Shown here: one piece after another, positions 44,776 to 53,921 of the stretch
How the letters are laid out: each line of letters starts with the position of its first letter
How positions within the stretch are numbered: position 1 is the stretch's first letter
NCBI RefSeq assembly: GCF_013177635.1
Contig: NZ_CP030944.1
Span: 496,001-560,000 of the forward strand
Direction: 5' to 3'
DNA length: 64,000 nt
Source of the DNA: Arcobacter aquimarinus
GTDB taxonomy: Bacteria > Campylobacterota > Campylobacteria > Campylobacterales > Arcobacteraceae
Program-made: the position numbers and the translations under genes
Notes under the pieces: model-generated
Told to the model about the DNA's origin: nothing
The model's database searches: none
Seen by the model: only the letters and a program-made list of their open reading frames with translations

Positions 44776-45879
44776 TTATTTATAGAAACTAATGAATCCA
44801 CCACCAAGACAATAATCACCAGAATATAAAACAAGGCTTTGTCCTAGAGTTACTGCTCTTTGAGGATTATCAAATTCAACTACTACTTTTTCATCACTTG
44901 TCTCAACAACTGTACAAGCTTGTTTTTGTTGTCTATATCTAACTTGTGCCATTAGTTTATCTCCAACTTTAGGTGCCTCTTCAAGCACCCAATGCATATG
45001 GCTTGCTTCAACTGTTTTACTCATTAGTAGTGGATGATTTGTATCTTGAACAATTGTTAAAGTATTATTTACTACATCTTTAGAAGCTACAAACCAAGGT
45101 TTGTGTGTATTGTTTTTATTTTCATTACCTTTAATACCACCAAGACCAATACCTTTTCTTTGTCCCAATGTATAACAAACTAAACCTTTATGTTTTCCTA
45201 TAACTTTTCCATTTTCATCTATAATATCTCCAGGAATTGCTTTAAGATGTTGAGTGATAAATTCATCAAATTTTTGATTACCAATAAAACAAATTCCTGT
45301 ACTATCTTTTTTATCACTTACAGGAAGATTATGCTCTCTAGCTATTTCTCTAACTTCTTTTTTTGTTAGGTCACCAAGAGGAAACATAGCATGACTTAAT
45401 TGTTCACTTGATAATGCATGTAAGAAATAACTTTGATCTTTTGAACTATCTTTTGGAGTATCTAATACAAAATGGTCTTTGTATTTTGCAATTTTTGCAT
45501 AATGCCCAGTTGCTATCATATCAGCACCCATACTTTTTGCTTCATTTAAAAATACATTGAATTTTATTTCTTTATTACATAAAATATCAGGATTTGGTGT
45601 AAGACCTTGTTTTAAACCTTCTAAGAATACATCAAAAACTCTATCTCTGTACTCTTTTACGAAGTCTTTTCCAATTACCTCTATTCCTATTAAAGCACCA
45701 ACTTTTTTTGCATCTTCAAATTCTATACGGTTAGGACATTGGCTTCCTTTGATTCCATACTCCCAGTTACGCATGAATAGTCCAACAACATCGAAACCTT
45801 GTTGTTTTAATAATAACGCTGTAACAGATGAATCAACTCCACCTGACATTCCTACAACTACTTTTTTATTTTTGTTCAT
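44776..45879 (-). CDS. mnmA: tRNA 2-thiouridylase MnmA, E. coli-like copy
   Basis: A 367-residue enzyme of the same reaction type. It has GMSGGVDSSV (about 9-18), FMRNW (about 36), TPNPDILCNKEIKF with the first catalytic Cys (about 102), TGICFIG with the second (about 196), and GQRKGIGLGG, as in E. coli MnmA (368 residues). It precedes the other copy and follows folK on the minus strand, so both paralogues are probably co-transcribed. Two functional-looking MnmA genes in tandem are unusual. Confidence 0.93.
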   Translation of the reverse strand: MNKNKKVVVGMSGGVDSSVTALLLKQQGFDVVGLFMRNWEYGIKGSQCPNRIEFEDAKKVGALIGIEVIGKDFVKEYRDRVFDVFLEGLKQGLTPNPDILCNKEIKFNVFLNEAKSMGADMIATGHYAKIAKYKDHFVLDTPKDSSKDQSYFLHALSSEQLSHAMFPLGDLTKKEVREIAREHNLPVSDKKDSTGICFIGNQKFDEFITQHLKAIPGDIIDENGKVIGKHKGLVCYTLGQRKGIGLGGIKGNENKNNTHKPWFVASKDVVNNTLTIVQDTNHPLLMSKTVEASHMHWVLEEAPKVGDKLMAQVRYRQQKQACTVVETSDEKVVVEFDNPQRAVTLGQSLVLYSGDYCLGGGFISFYK

Positions 45880-45889
45880 TTGTTTACCT

Positions 45890-46378
45890 TTAAAAGTTGT
45901 TTTTCATATATTTTAAAGGAATAATCACTGACTCTCTATTTGCCCAATTTTTGTGAGGGATAATAAGATTTTTTGTATCTATTTTCTTATTATCAAAAAA
46001 TATAATATCTATATCTAAGGTTCTAGGCGCATCTTGAAAGGATCGCTTTCTTCCAAATTTAGTCTCATATCTTTGCATAGCTTGTAAAAGCTCATTAGGA
46101 CAAAGATCTGATTTAATCGTGATTATACCATTTAAAAAATCATTTTGTTCTAAAAATCCAAATGGAGGATTTTGTAGAAGTGGAGAAGTCATAAGTAAAG
46201 TAAATCTTGAATCTTTTTTTAAACATAAAATTAATTTATCAAATATTTTTTTCGTATTTCCAATATTCCCCCCAATTCCAAGAGTTACATCGTATTTTTT
46301 TGATGAATTGTTGTTAAATTTTTTAGGAAAATTATTACTATAAAATAGTGTTAAATTTTGTGATAATTTTTTTTTCAA
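45890..46378 (-). CDS. folK: 2-amino-4-hydroxy-6-hydroxymethyldihydropteridine pyrophosphokinase
   Basis: A 162-residue HPPK that transfers pyrophosphate to the pterin in folate synthesis. The family's blocks are IGGNIGNTKK, SPLLQNPPFG and the C-terminal DAPRTLDIDIIFFD (metal- and ATP-binding Asp pair). The N-terminus (about 25 residues) is longer than usual. It starts with TTG at 46378; a weak GAGAG site lies upstream. Residues before about 28 may not be translated if a later start is used. Confidence 0.9.
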   Translation of the reverse strand: MKKKLSQNLTLFYSNNFPKKFNNNSSKKYDVTLGIGGNIGNTKKIFDKLILCLKKDSRFTLLMTSPLLQNPPFGFLEQNDFLNGIITIKSDLCPNELLQAMQRYETKFGRKRSFQDAPRTLDIDIIFFDNKKIDTKNLIIPHKNWANRESVIIPLKYMKNNF

Positions 46379-46397
46379 ATTTCTCTCTTTTTTTGAT

Positions 46398-47423
46398 TTA
46401 AAGTATTATTGCTTTTCCATTTTTCATTACAATAGTATCTTCAATTCTAACACCAAATTCATTTGGAAGATAAATACCTGGTTCTATTGTAAATACCATA
46501 TTGTCTTCAATAATTAAGTCAGATTTTGAATTTATATTTGGGTATTCATGAATATCAAGTCCAACTCCATGACCAGTACTATGAACAAAATATTTCCCAT
46601 AACCTGCTTTTTCTATTATATCTCTAGCTAATTTGTCAATTTCAGAAGCTTTCATTCCACTTCTTGCTTTTTCTATAGCAGTTAATTGAGCTTTTAAAAC
46701 AATATCATAAACTTTTTGATGTTTATTGTTTTTAAATTTTTGCTCTCTTTTAAATGAAAATTTTTCAAAATTAACAACACTTGTACATGTTCTATCTGAA
46801 CAATATCGTTTATATTTAATTCCAGCATCAACTAATAATAAATCATTTAATTTTAACTTTTTTGAAGTAGGAAGGGCATGAGGTTTTGCTGCATTTTCAT
46901 TTATTGCAACGATTGGTTCAAAACTAATATCGAGTTTTCCACTTTGGCTCATTTTTTCAAAAGCTTTAAAGTATAAAAACTGTTCGGTTTTATCAAAACC
47001 ATTTTTTCTTATGTATTTTGCAAGTTCATTAAATCCAACTCTTCCTGCATCTGCTGCTTTTTTAAGTAAATTAATTTCTTTTTCACTCTTGATTAATCTT
47101 TTTTCTTTTGAGAAATTGGGTTTTTGAATAAATTCAATTTTTAAATTTTCACATAATTTTGAATAAGTAGCAAAACTAAAATCATTTGGGTCAAATATTA
47201 TTTTTTTAATTTTATTTTTCTTTAAAATTTCTTTGGTTGTTTCTATTAAATTTGATGATTCTATCACTTCACAATTTTTTGCATACTCTTTAGCTTCTAT
47301 AGTGTATCTTGCATCGGTTATAAAAAATCTCTCTTTTCCTAAACTTAAAAAAATTACATTATCACAAGAAAATTTACATTCAAAATATATAGCATTCTCA
47401 TTTTGAAGAATGAAGTTTTTCAT
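46398..47423 (-). CDS. M24 family aminopeptidase (Xaa-Pro peptidase type)
   Basis: A 341-residue dinuclear-metal aminopeptidase with an N-terminal creatinase-like lobe and a C-terminal pita-bread domain. Metal ligands are in LLVDAGIKYKRYCSDRT (two Asp, about 195-211), HSTGHGVGLDIHE (His, about 281-293), and FTIEPGIY (Glu, about 309-316) and the last Glu in VRIEDT (about 323). It releases N-terminal residues, probably before proline. It is transcribed away from aroQ, with a 76-base gap. Confidence 0.93.
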   Translation of the reverse strand: MKNFILQNENAIYFECKFSCDNVIFLSLGKERFFITDARYTIEAKEYAKNCEVIESSNLIETTKEILKKNKIKKIIFDPNDFSFATYSKLCENLKIEFIQKPNFSKEKRLIKSEKEINLLKKAADAGRVGFNELAKYIRKNGFDKTEQFLYFKAFEKMSQSGKLDISFEPIVAINENAAKPHALPTSKKLKLNDLLLVDAGIKYKRYCSDRTCTSVVNFEKFSFKREQKFKNNKHQKVYDIVLKAQLTAIEKARSGMKASEIDKLARDIIEKAGYGKYFVHSTGHGVGLDIHEYPNINSKSDLIIEDNMVFTIEPGIYLPNEFGVRIEDTIVMKNGKAIIL

Positions 47424-47499
47424 AAAAAGCCTTTAATTTGGGATGTTTTAACTAAAATTTAATTATAATCTTACCTAAAATTTATAAAAGGAATATAAT

Positions 47500-47970
47500 A
47501 TGAAAATTGCCGTAATTCAAGGACCAAACTTAAATATGTTAGGAATTAGAGAACAACACATTTATGGTTCTATGAGTCTTGAACAAATTCATGAACAATT
47601 AAAAGCAGCAGCTTCTCAAAATGGAGTTGAAATTGAGTTTTTTCAATCAAATTTTGAAGGAGAGATTGTAGATAGGATTCAAGAGTGTTTAGGAACAGTT
47701 GATGGAATTATGATTAATCCAGCTGCATATTCTCATACATCAATTGCTATAAAAGATGCTTTAAGTGCTGTAAATATGCCAGTAGTTGAAGTTCATATTT
47801 CAAATATTTACAAAAGAGAAGAGTTTAGACAAAAGTCAATTACTGCTGGTGCATCAACAGGAGTAATTTCAGGATTTGGACCATTTGGTTATCATATGGG
47901 TTTAATAGCTTTAATGCAAATTATTGCAGAATTAAAAGCTGTAACACAAGCTCAACAAGCAAACGCATAA
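47500..47970 (+). CDS. aroQ: 3-dehydroquinate dehydratase, type II
   Basis: A 156-residue dodecameric shikimate-pathway enzyme. It has [12 protein letters not shown] (about residues 7-18, with the catalytic loop), [24 protein letters not shown] (about 74-86) and [15 protein letters not shown]. An AAAGGAATATA site precedes the ATG. It is followed by mqnF and sppA, the same order seen in Campylobacter jejuni (from established knowledge). Confidence 0.97.
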   Translation: MKIAVIQGPNLNMLGIREQHIYGSMSLEQIHEQLKAAASQNGVEIEFFQSNFEGEIVDRIQECLGTVDGIMINPAAYSHTSIAIKDALSAVNMPVVEVHISNIYKREEFRQKSITAGASTGVISGFGPFGYHMGLIALMQIIAELKAVTQAQQANA

Positions 47971-47980
47971 TTTAAAATTT

Positions 47981-49204
47981 ATGAAAATTATAAGTGCTAA
48001 TTGGGTTATAACTTGTGACGAAAACAACAGAATTATAAAAAATGGTGCTGTTGTTTTTGATGACAAAATAATTGAAGTAGATTCTCTTTTAGAAATAGAA
48101 AAAAAATATCCTAATATTGAAATAAACAAATTAGATAAAAACTCTGTGTTAATGCCAGGACTTATAAATTCTCATGTTCATTTAGAGTTTAGTTCAAATA
48201 CAACAACTTTAAAATATGGAAATTTTTATTCTTGGTTAAATTCTGTTATTAAACATAGAGAAGAGTTGATTAATAAAGCTACTAAAGAGTTGATTTCTAC
48301 AAAATTAAGTAGAATGAAAAAAACTGGAACTACAACAATAGGTGCTATTTCTTCTTATTCTTTTGATATTGAACCATGTGTGAAATCGCCTATAAATACA
48401 GTTTTCTTTTGTGAGGTTATTGGTTCAAAAGCAGATATGATAGATACTTTATTTGCTGATTTTAAAAATAGATTGAATAATGCAAAAAAGTATGCTTCAA
48501 AAAGTTTTATTCCAGCTATTGCTATTCATTCTCCATATTCTGTTCACCCTTTTTTATTAAGAGAGAGTTTAAATTTAGCAAGAAATGAAAATTTAGCAGT
48601 TAGTGCACATTTTTTAGAATCAAAGGAAGAATTTGATTGGTTGCATAAAGATGAAGGTTCTTTTTTAGAGTTTTTTAAAAATTTTTTAAATCAAGAGAAA
48701 GCAGTTTCAAAACCTATGGAATTTTTAAATCAATTTACGAATATAAAAAATTTATCTTTTACACATTGTGTTGAAGCAAGTGAAAGAGATTTAGAAAAAA
48801 TCAAAAATTTAGGTGCAAATATTAATCATTGTGTTACCTCAAATAGACTTTTGAATAATAGTAAATTAGATTTATCAAAACTAAAAGATATCCCTTTTAC
48901 TATAGGAACAGATGGACTTAGTTCAAACAATTCTTTATCAATGTTTGATGAATTAAGAAATGCTTTAATGGCTCATTATGATAAAAATATCAATGATTTT
49001 TCAAGAATGCTTCTAAAAGCAGCAACTATAAATGGAAGTAGGGCTTTAGGACTAAATAAAGGTGTTATAGAAAATGAGTTTGATGCTGATATGATATCTT
49101 TTACATTACCTGATGAGGTTGAAGATATTGAAGATTTGCCAATGTATGTTATTTTACACACAAAATTTGTAGATAATACGATTATAGGAGGTGAGTATGT
49201 TTAA
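47981..49204 (+). CDS. mqnF: Aminofutalosine deaminase
   Basis: A 407-residue amidohydrolase that deaminates aminodeoxyfutalosine in the futalosine route to menaquinone. The metal site is visible: HVHLEF (about residues 66-71), HSPYSVHP (about 184-191), SAHFLES (about 206) and TDGLSSNN (about 309). The protein resembles the chlorohydrolase/SsnA-type family. Its place between aroQ and sppA matches Campylobacter, where this gene is the assigned deaminase. It follows aroQ by 10 bases. Confidence 0.87.
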   Translation: MKIISANWVITCDENNRIIKNGAVVFDDKIIEVDSLLEIEKKYPNIEINKLDKNSVLMPGLINSHVHLEFSSNTTTLKYGNFYSWLNSVIKHREELINKATKELISTKLSRMKKTGTTTIGAISSYSFDIEPCVKSPINTVFFCEVIGSKADMIDTLFADFKNRLNNAKKYASKSFIPAIAIHSPYSVHPFLLRESLNLARNENLAVSAHFLESKEEFDWLHKDEGSFLEFFKNFLNQEKAVSKPMEFLNQFTNIKNLSFTHCVEASERDLEKIKNLGANINHCVTSNRLLNNSKLDLSKLKDIPFTIGTDGLSSNNSLSMFDELRNALMAHYDKNINDFSRMLLKAATINGSRALGLNKGVIENEFDADMISFTLPDEVEDIEDLPMYVILHTKFVDNTIIGGEYV

Positions 49205-50081
49205 TTTTTTTAGATTTTTGTTTTCTCCAATTATTGCAATATTAGATTTTATAACTAAATATTTCAAAACTATAGTATTTTTAACAATTATTTATTTTTT
49301 TGTTTTTAGTTCAAATGATGAGTTAACAAATACAAATAATTTAGCTAATTTACAAAAAATAGAGTTGAGTGGTCCAATATTAGATGTTAATAAGGTATTA
49401 GAAAATATTGATAAAGCAAAAAAAGATAACAATATAAAAGGTGTAATGCTTGTAGTTGATTCTCCTGGTGGGGCAGTTGCTCCTTCTATTGAAGTTGCTT
49501 ATGCAATTAAAGAGTTAAAACAAATAAAACCAGTTGTTGTCTATGCAAGTGGAGTAATAGCAAGTGGTAGTTATTATGCCTCAATTTGGGCGGATAAAAT
49601 TATTGCAAATCCTGGGAGCATTGTAGGCTCTATTGGAGTTATAATGCAAGGTGTTAATGCAGAAGAGTTAATGGAAAAAATAGGAATTTCAACTCAAACT
49701 GTAAAGGCGGGTAAATTTAAAGAATCAGGAACACCTAGTAGAAAATGGACTGATTTTGAAGAAAAACAACTTCAAAGTGTAATAGATGATACTTATAATA
49801 TGTTCATAACTGATGTTGCAAATGCTAGAAATCTTGATGTTAGAAATCATACATTATTTGCTGATGCAAAAATTTTCACTTCAAAACAAGCAAAAGAGGT
49901 TGGATTAGTAGATGAAGTTGCTACAATTTCATTTGCTCAAGATGAGCTTGTAAAATTATCAAATGTGCAAAATCCGATTTGGAAGAAAGAGGATAAATTT
50001 GAAAAATTTATGGATAATTTGGTTACGGAAACAATTTCAAAAGTTAGTATGAATTTAATTAGTGGATTAAAAGCTTATTGA
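49197..50081 (+). CDS. sppA: Signal peptide peptidase SppA (protease IV type)
   Basis: A 294-residue membrane protease that clears signal peptides. One N-terminal membrane helix (about residues 13-37), then a crotonase-fold core with LVVDSPGGAV (about 85-94), the nucleophile Ser in ASGSYYAS (about 122-129) and the Lys general base in VKAGKFKESGTP (about 172). The ATG at 49197 follows a perfect AGGAGGTGA ribosome site, which also favours it over the GTG at 49191. It overlaps mqnF by 8 bases. A strong terminator follows. Confidence 0.93.
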   Translation: MFNFFRFLFSPIIAILDFITKYFKTIVFLTIIYFFVFSSNDELTNTNNLANLQKIELSGPILDVNKVLENIDKAKKDNNIKGVMLVVDSPGGAVAPSIEVAYAIKELKQIKPVVVYASGVIASGSYYASIWADKIIANPGSIVGSIGVIMQGVNAEELMEKIGISTQTVKAGKFKESGTPSRKWTDFEEKQLQSVIDDTYNMFITDVANARNLDVRNHTLFADAKIFTSKQAKEVGLVDEVATISFAQDELVKLSNVQNPIWKKEDKFEKFMDNLVTETISKVSMNLISGLKAY

Positions 50082-50095
50082 TTTTATCTCAAATA

Positions 50096-50130
50096 AAAAA
50101 GGGGATGAATTTTACTTCATCCCCTTTTTT
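50096..50130. terminator. Strong bidirectional terminator of sppA and ackA
   Basis: A 14-bp stem (50096-50109 with 50116-50129, AAAAAGGGGATGAA / TTCATCCCCTTTTT) with a 6-base loop gives T runs on both strands. It lies between the convergent sppA and ackA genes. Confidence 0.92.
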
Positions 50131-50138
50131 ATGTTAAT

Positions 50139-51341
50139 TTATTTTTGTAATTCAGAAACAATTTTAAATGTATCATTTGCAATAACAAATTCTTCATTTG
50201 TAGGAATAACAAATATTCTTGACGCAGAACCATTTGTTGCAATATCTCTTGCATCTCTTGATTTTCTATTATTTTTAACAGGATCTATTACTAATCCCAT
50301 TGAATCTAATCCAGCACAAACTTTTTCTCTAATTAATGCAGCATTTTCACCAATTCCACCTGTGAAACATAATGCATCAACACCATCAAGTGCAGCTACA
50401 TAAGCTCCTACATATTTTTTGATGTTATAAGCAACCATATCAACTGCTAATCTACATTTATCATCACCATTTTGCATACCTTCTAAAACTTCTCTTAAAT
50501 CAGAAGATTTCCCAGAAATTCCTAAGATACCAGATTTTTTATTCATTACATCAAGAGCTTGATCAATTGTTAAATTTTCTCTAGTCATCATATAAGAAAT
50601 TGCACCAGCACCAACGTCACCGGCTCTTGTACCCATCATTAAACCTTGAACAGGAGTTAATCCCATTGAAGTATCAATACATTTACCATTTAAAACAGCA
50701 CTAACAGAAGAACCATTTCCTAAATGACAAACAATAATTCTTGTATTTTGCTTTTTATCTAACATTGCTCTTGCTTCATTAGAAACAAAGTAGTGTGAAG
50801 TTCCGTGGAATCCATATTTTCTTATTCCATGTTTTGTATACATATCATGTGGTAAAGCATACATATAAGCATAATCAGGCATAGTTTGGTGGAATGCAGT
50901 GTCAAATACAGCTACATTTGGTTTACCAGGCATTAATTGTTGACAAATTTCCATTCCCATAATATTTGCAGGATTGTGTAATGGAGCTAAAGGAATTAAT
51001 TCTTTCATTTTTGCAATTACTTTATCAGTAACCATAACAGAAGATGCAAACTCTTCTCCACCATGAACGGCTCTGTGTCCAATTGCATCAATATCATCAA
51101 CAGAATTGATAACTTTCCCTTCACTTTCAACTAATGTTTTTAAAACTAATTCAATAGCTTCTTTGTGAGTTGGCATTGGAATTTCTAAAGTTAATTTTTG
51201 ACCTTCACCAAATTCATGTTTTAAAATTCCATCAATTCCAATTCTTTCACAAAGACCAACAGCTAAAACTTCTTTTGTAGTTGGATTCATTAATTGATAT
51301 TTTAAAGATGAGCTTCCTGCATTTAAGATGAATACTAACAT
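50139..51341 (-). CDS. ackA: Acetate kinase (copy 1, next to pta)
   Basis: A 400-residue enzyme that interconverts acetyl phosphate and acetate with ATP. Landmarks are VFILNAGSSSLKYQL (about residues 3-17), HRAVHGGE (about 110), DTAFHQTMP (about 146), HLGNGSSV (about 206), MGTRAGDVG and FTGGIGENA. An AAAAGGAAAG site precedes the ATG. It is 28 bases downstream of pta, so the pair forms the phosphate acetyltransferase-acetate kinase pathway. A paralogue lies 1.3 kb upstream. Confidence 0.97.
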   Translation of the reverse strand: MLVFILNAGSSSLKYQLMNPTTKEVLAVGLCERIGIDGILKHEFGEGQKLTLEIPMPTHKEAIELVLKTLVESEGKVINSVDDIDAIGHRAVHGGEEFASSVMVTDKVIAKMKELIPLAPLHNPANIMGMEICQQLMPGKPNVAVFDTAFHQTMPDYAYMYALPHDMYTKHGIRKYGFHGTSHYFVSNEARAMLDKKQNTRIIVCHLGNGSSVSAVLNGKCIDTSMGLTPVQGLMMGTRAGDVGAGAISYMMTRENLTIDQALDVMNKKSGILGISGKSSDLREVLEGMQNGDDKCRLAVDMVAYNIKKYVGAYVAALDGVDALCFTGGIGENAALIREKVCAGLDSMGLVIDPVKNNRKSRDARDIATNGSASRIFVIPTNEEFVIANDTFKIVSELQK

Positions 51342-51369
51342 ATTTACTTTCCTTTTGTTTTAAGTTTAA

Positions 51370-52365
51370 TTATTTGATTTGAGTTGCAGTAATTGCAACT
51401 AAGTTTGCGATATCTTCTACTGAACAACCTCTTGATAAGTCATTAACTGGTTGATTTAATCCTTGAACGATTGGTCCATGAGCTTCTGCTCCTGCAAATC
51501 TTTGAACAAGTTTGTAACCAATATTTCCAGATTGTAAATCAGGGAATACTAAGATATTTGCTTTTCCAGCTACTTTTGAACCTGGTGCTTTTTTTGCTCC
51601 AATTGCTTCAACAATAGCAGCATCTGCTTGTAATTCTCCATCAAATGAGAAGTCAACATTTCTTTCAGTTAAAATGTCACAAGCATATTGAACTTTATCA
51701 ACTAATGGATGTGCAGCACTTCCTTTTGTTGAAAATGATAACATAGCAACTCTTGGCTCTAATCCAACAACAGAACTTGCAGTTGCAGCTGTAGCACAAG
51801 CTATATCAGCTAATTGTTCAGCATTTGGCTCTGGAATAACAGCACAGTCAGCAAATAAAATTAAACCATTGTCTCCAAATTTTCCATCAGCTGTTTCCAT
51901 AATAAATGCAGAAGATACTGTATTTATTCCAGGAGCTGTTTTAATAACTTGAATTGCAGCTTTTAAAACATCAGCAGTTGGAGAGTTTGAACCTGCAACT
52001 AAACCATCAGCATCACCAAGTCTTACCATCATACAACCAAAAAATCTAGGTTCTGTAGTCATAATAGTAGTTGCTTCTTCTTTTGAAAGGTTTTTACTCT
52101 TTCTTAATTCAACTAACTCATTAATATATTTATCAATATTATCAAATTTTTTAGGGTCAACAATTGTTGCACCTTCAATATTTGCTCCACATTTAGCTGC
52201 ATCAGCTTTAATAGTTTCAGCATTTCCAATCAAAACTATTTTTGCAGTTTTTTCTTCTAAAACTTGTTGTGCAGCTTTTAGAACTCTTTCATCTTCTGGC
52301 TCTGGAAGAACAATAGTTCTTAATTGCAGTTTCGCTTTTTCTTTGATACTTTCAATTAAACCCAT
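51370..52365 (-). CDS. pta: Phosphate acetyltransferase
   Basis: A 331-residue short-form Pta, without the N-terminal regulatory domains of the E. coli enzyme. It makes acetyl phosphate from acetyl-CoA. Conserved segments are AGSNSPTADVL, MLSFSTKGSAAHPLV, and GKANILVFPDLQSGNIGYK. An AAAGGATAACTT site precedes the ATG. It is followed by ackA. A long palindrome lies about 220 bases upstream, near the second ackA gene. Confidence 0.96.
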   Translation of the reverse strand: MGLIESIKEKAKLQLRTIVLPEPEDERVLKAAQQVLEEKTAKIVLIGNAETIKADAAKCGANIEGATIVDPKKFDNIDKYINELVELRKSKNLSKEEATTIMTTEPRFFGCMMVRLGDADGLVAGSNSPTADVLKAAIQVIKTAPGINTVSSAFIMETADGKFGDNGLILFADCAVIPEPNAEQLADIACATAATASSVVGLEPRVAMLSFSTKGSAAHPLVDKVQYACDILTERNVDFSFDGELQADAAIVEAIGAKKAPGSKVAGKANILVFPDLQSGNIGYKLVQRFAGAEAHGPIVQGLNQPVNDLSRGCSVEDIANLVAITATQIK

Positions 52366-52580
52366 GGGTAAGTTATCCTTTCTACTTTAATCTATGTGGA
52401 AAAATTATAATTAAGAAGCGTAGCATTAAAATAGCAATCTCTTATAATCTCTCATAGGATAATTTTATAAAATAAATAAAAAAAAGTACATAAAACATAC
52501 ATAATTGTAAAAAAAAATTTAATTATTTAGAAATAGTGTTAAGATATGGCAATATTTTGCTTTGATTGAATATAATTAGT

Positions 52581-52613
52581 GAGCATTATGTACAATTATT
52601 GTACATAATACTC
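52581..52613. repeat. Near-perfect 33-bp palindrome between pta and ackA copy 2
   Basis: The core is TTATGTACAAT (52586-52596), one T, then its exact reverse complement (52598-52608). Flanking bases extend the arms to 16 with one mismatch (52584 against 52610). There is no T run, so it is not a standard terminator. It lies 216 bases before pta and 31 bases after the stop of ackA copy 2. A dimeric regulator site or RNA hairpin are both possible. A degenerate related stretch, TACATAATTGTA, lies near 52497. Confidence 0.7.
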
Positions 52614-52644
52614 AATTTTTCTAATTTTTCTAAAATGTAACAGT

Positions 52645-53838
52645 TTAAGATTTTTTGATTAGATTGAAAGTATCTTTTGCGATTACTAACTCTTCATTTG
52701 TAGGAATAACAAATATTTTAGTTTTTGAAGATTCTTTATTTATCTCTTTTATTTGTGTAAATCTACCTTTATTTTTTTCAGTATCAATTTCTATTCCCAT
52801 AAAATCTAAGCCTTGACAAACTTTTTCTCTAATTAAATCAGAATTTTCTCCAATTCCAGCAGTAAAACATATAGCATCAACTCCATGCATTAGTCCAGCA
52901 TACGAGCAAAGATATTTTTTTATTCTTCCACATAACATTTCAATTGCTATTTTAGATCTTTTGTCTCCATCATTAGAAGCTTTTATAACTTCTCTTAAAT
53001 CAGAACTAACTCCTGAAACTCCTAAAATTCCAGATTTCTTATTTAAGTAATTTATTATTTGATGAGTATCTAAGCCTTTTTTTTCCATTAAATAAGGAAT
53101 AACACCCGCATCAATATCTCCACTTCTTGTACCCATGATTAATCCTTCAAGAGGAGTTAATCCCATTGAAGTGTTTATTGATTTTCCATCTTTTACAGCA
53201 CAAACAGAAGAACCATTTCCTAAATGGCAAACTATAATTTTTGAATCTTTTTTATTTAAAATCTTTATTGCTTCATTTGAAACATAATAATGACTTGTTC
53301 CATGAAATCCATATTTTCTTAAGTGATATTCTGTATAGTCACTATAAGGAACGGCATATAAAAAGTTTTCTTCTGGCATAGTTTGATGAAATGCTGTATC
53401 AAAAGTTGCAACATTTGGAACATTTGGCATCAATTGTTTACATATTTTGATACCTAAAATATTTGCTGGATTATGTAAAGGTGCAAGAGGGATTAATTCT
53501 TCAATTTTTTTTATAACCTCTTCATTAACTATAATTGACTGTTTAAAATACTCCCCTCCATGCACAACTCTATGTCCAATAGCTTCTATTTCTGTTATAG
53601 AATTTATTACTTTTGTTTCATCATTTGTTAAAATTCTTAATACTAATTCAATAGCTTCTTTATGAGTAGGAATAGGTAATTCAAAAGTTAATTTTTTATT
53701 TTCACCTATTTCATGTTTTAATATTCCATCGATACCAATTCTTTCTACTAGTCCACTAGCTTTTAATTCACCTGTTTTAGCATTTATTAGTTGATATTTT
53801 AAAGATGATGAACCAGCATTTAATACAAACACTAACAT
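52645..53838 (-). CDS. ackA: Acetate kinase (copy 2)
   Basis: A 397-residue paralogue of the acetate kinase next to pta. It has the same signatures: VFVLNAGSSSLKYQL, HRVVHGGE, DTAFHQTMP, HLGNGSSV, MGTRSGDID, FTAGIGENS. Differences include AGxxxGDVG replaced by SGDID and many surface substitutions, so it is not a recent copy. It is separated from pta by 279 bases with the palindrome, and probably has its own control. It may serve a different direction, or propionate (inferred). Confidence 0.95.
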   Translation of the reverse strand: MLVFVLNAGSSSLKYQLINAKTGELKASGLVERIGIDGILKHEIGENKKLTFELPIPTHKEAIELVLRILTNDETKVINSITEIEAIGHRVVHGGEYFKQSIIVNEEVIKKIEELIPLAPLHNPANILGIKICKQLMPNVPNVATFDTAFHQTMPEENFLYAVPYSDYTEYHLRKYGFHGTSHYYVSNEAIKILNKKDSKIIVCHLGNGSSVCAVKDGKSINTSMGLTPLEGLIMGTRSGDIDAGVIPYLMEKKGLDTHQIINYLNKKSGILGVSGVSSDLREVIKASNDGDKRSKIAIEMLCGRIKKYLCSYAGLMHGVDAICFTAGIGENSDLIREKVCQGLDFMGIEIDTEKNKGRFTQIKEINKESSKTKIFVIPTNEELVIAKDTFNLIKKS

Positions 53839-53921
53839 ATAATTTCCTTTTTTTAAACTTAAATAAAATTTAATAAATATTTTTAATTTTTTAAAATAAT
53901 AACTTATTAAAACTTAAAATT

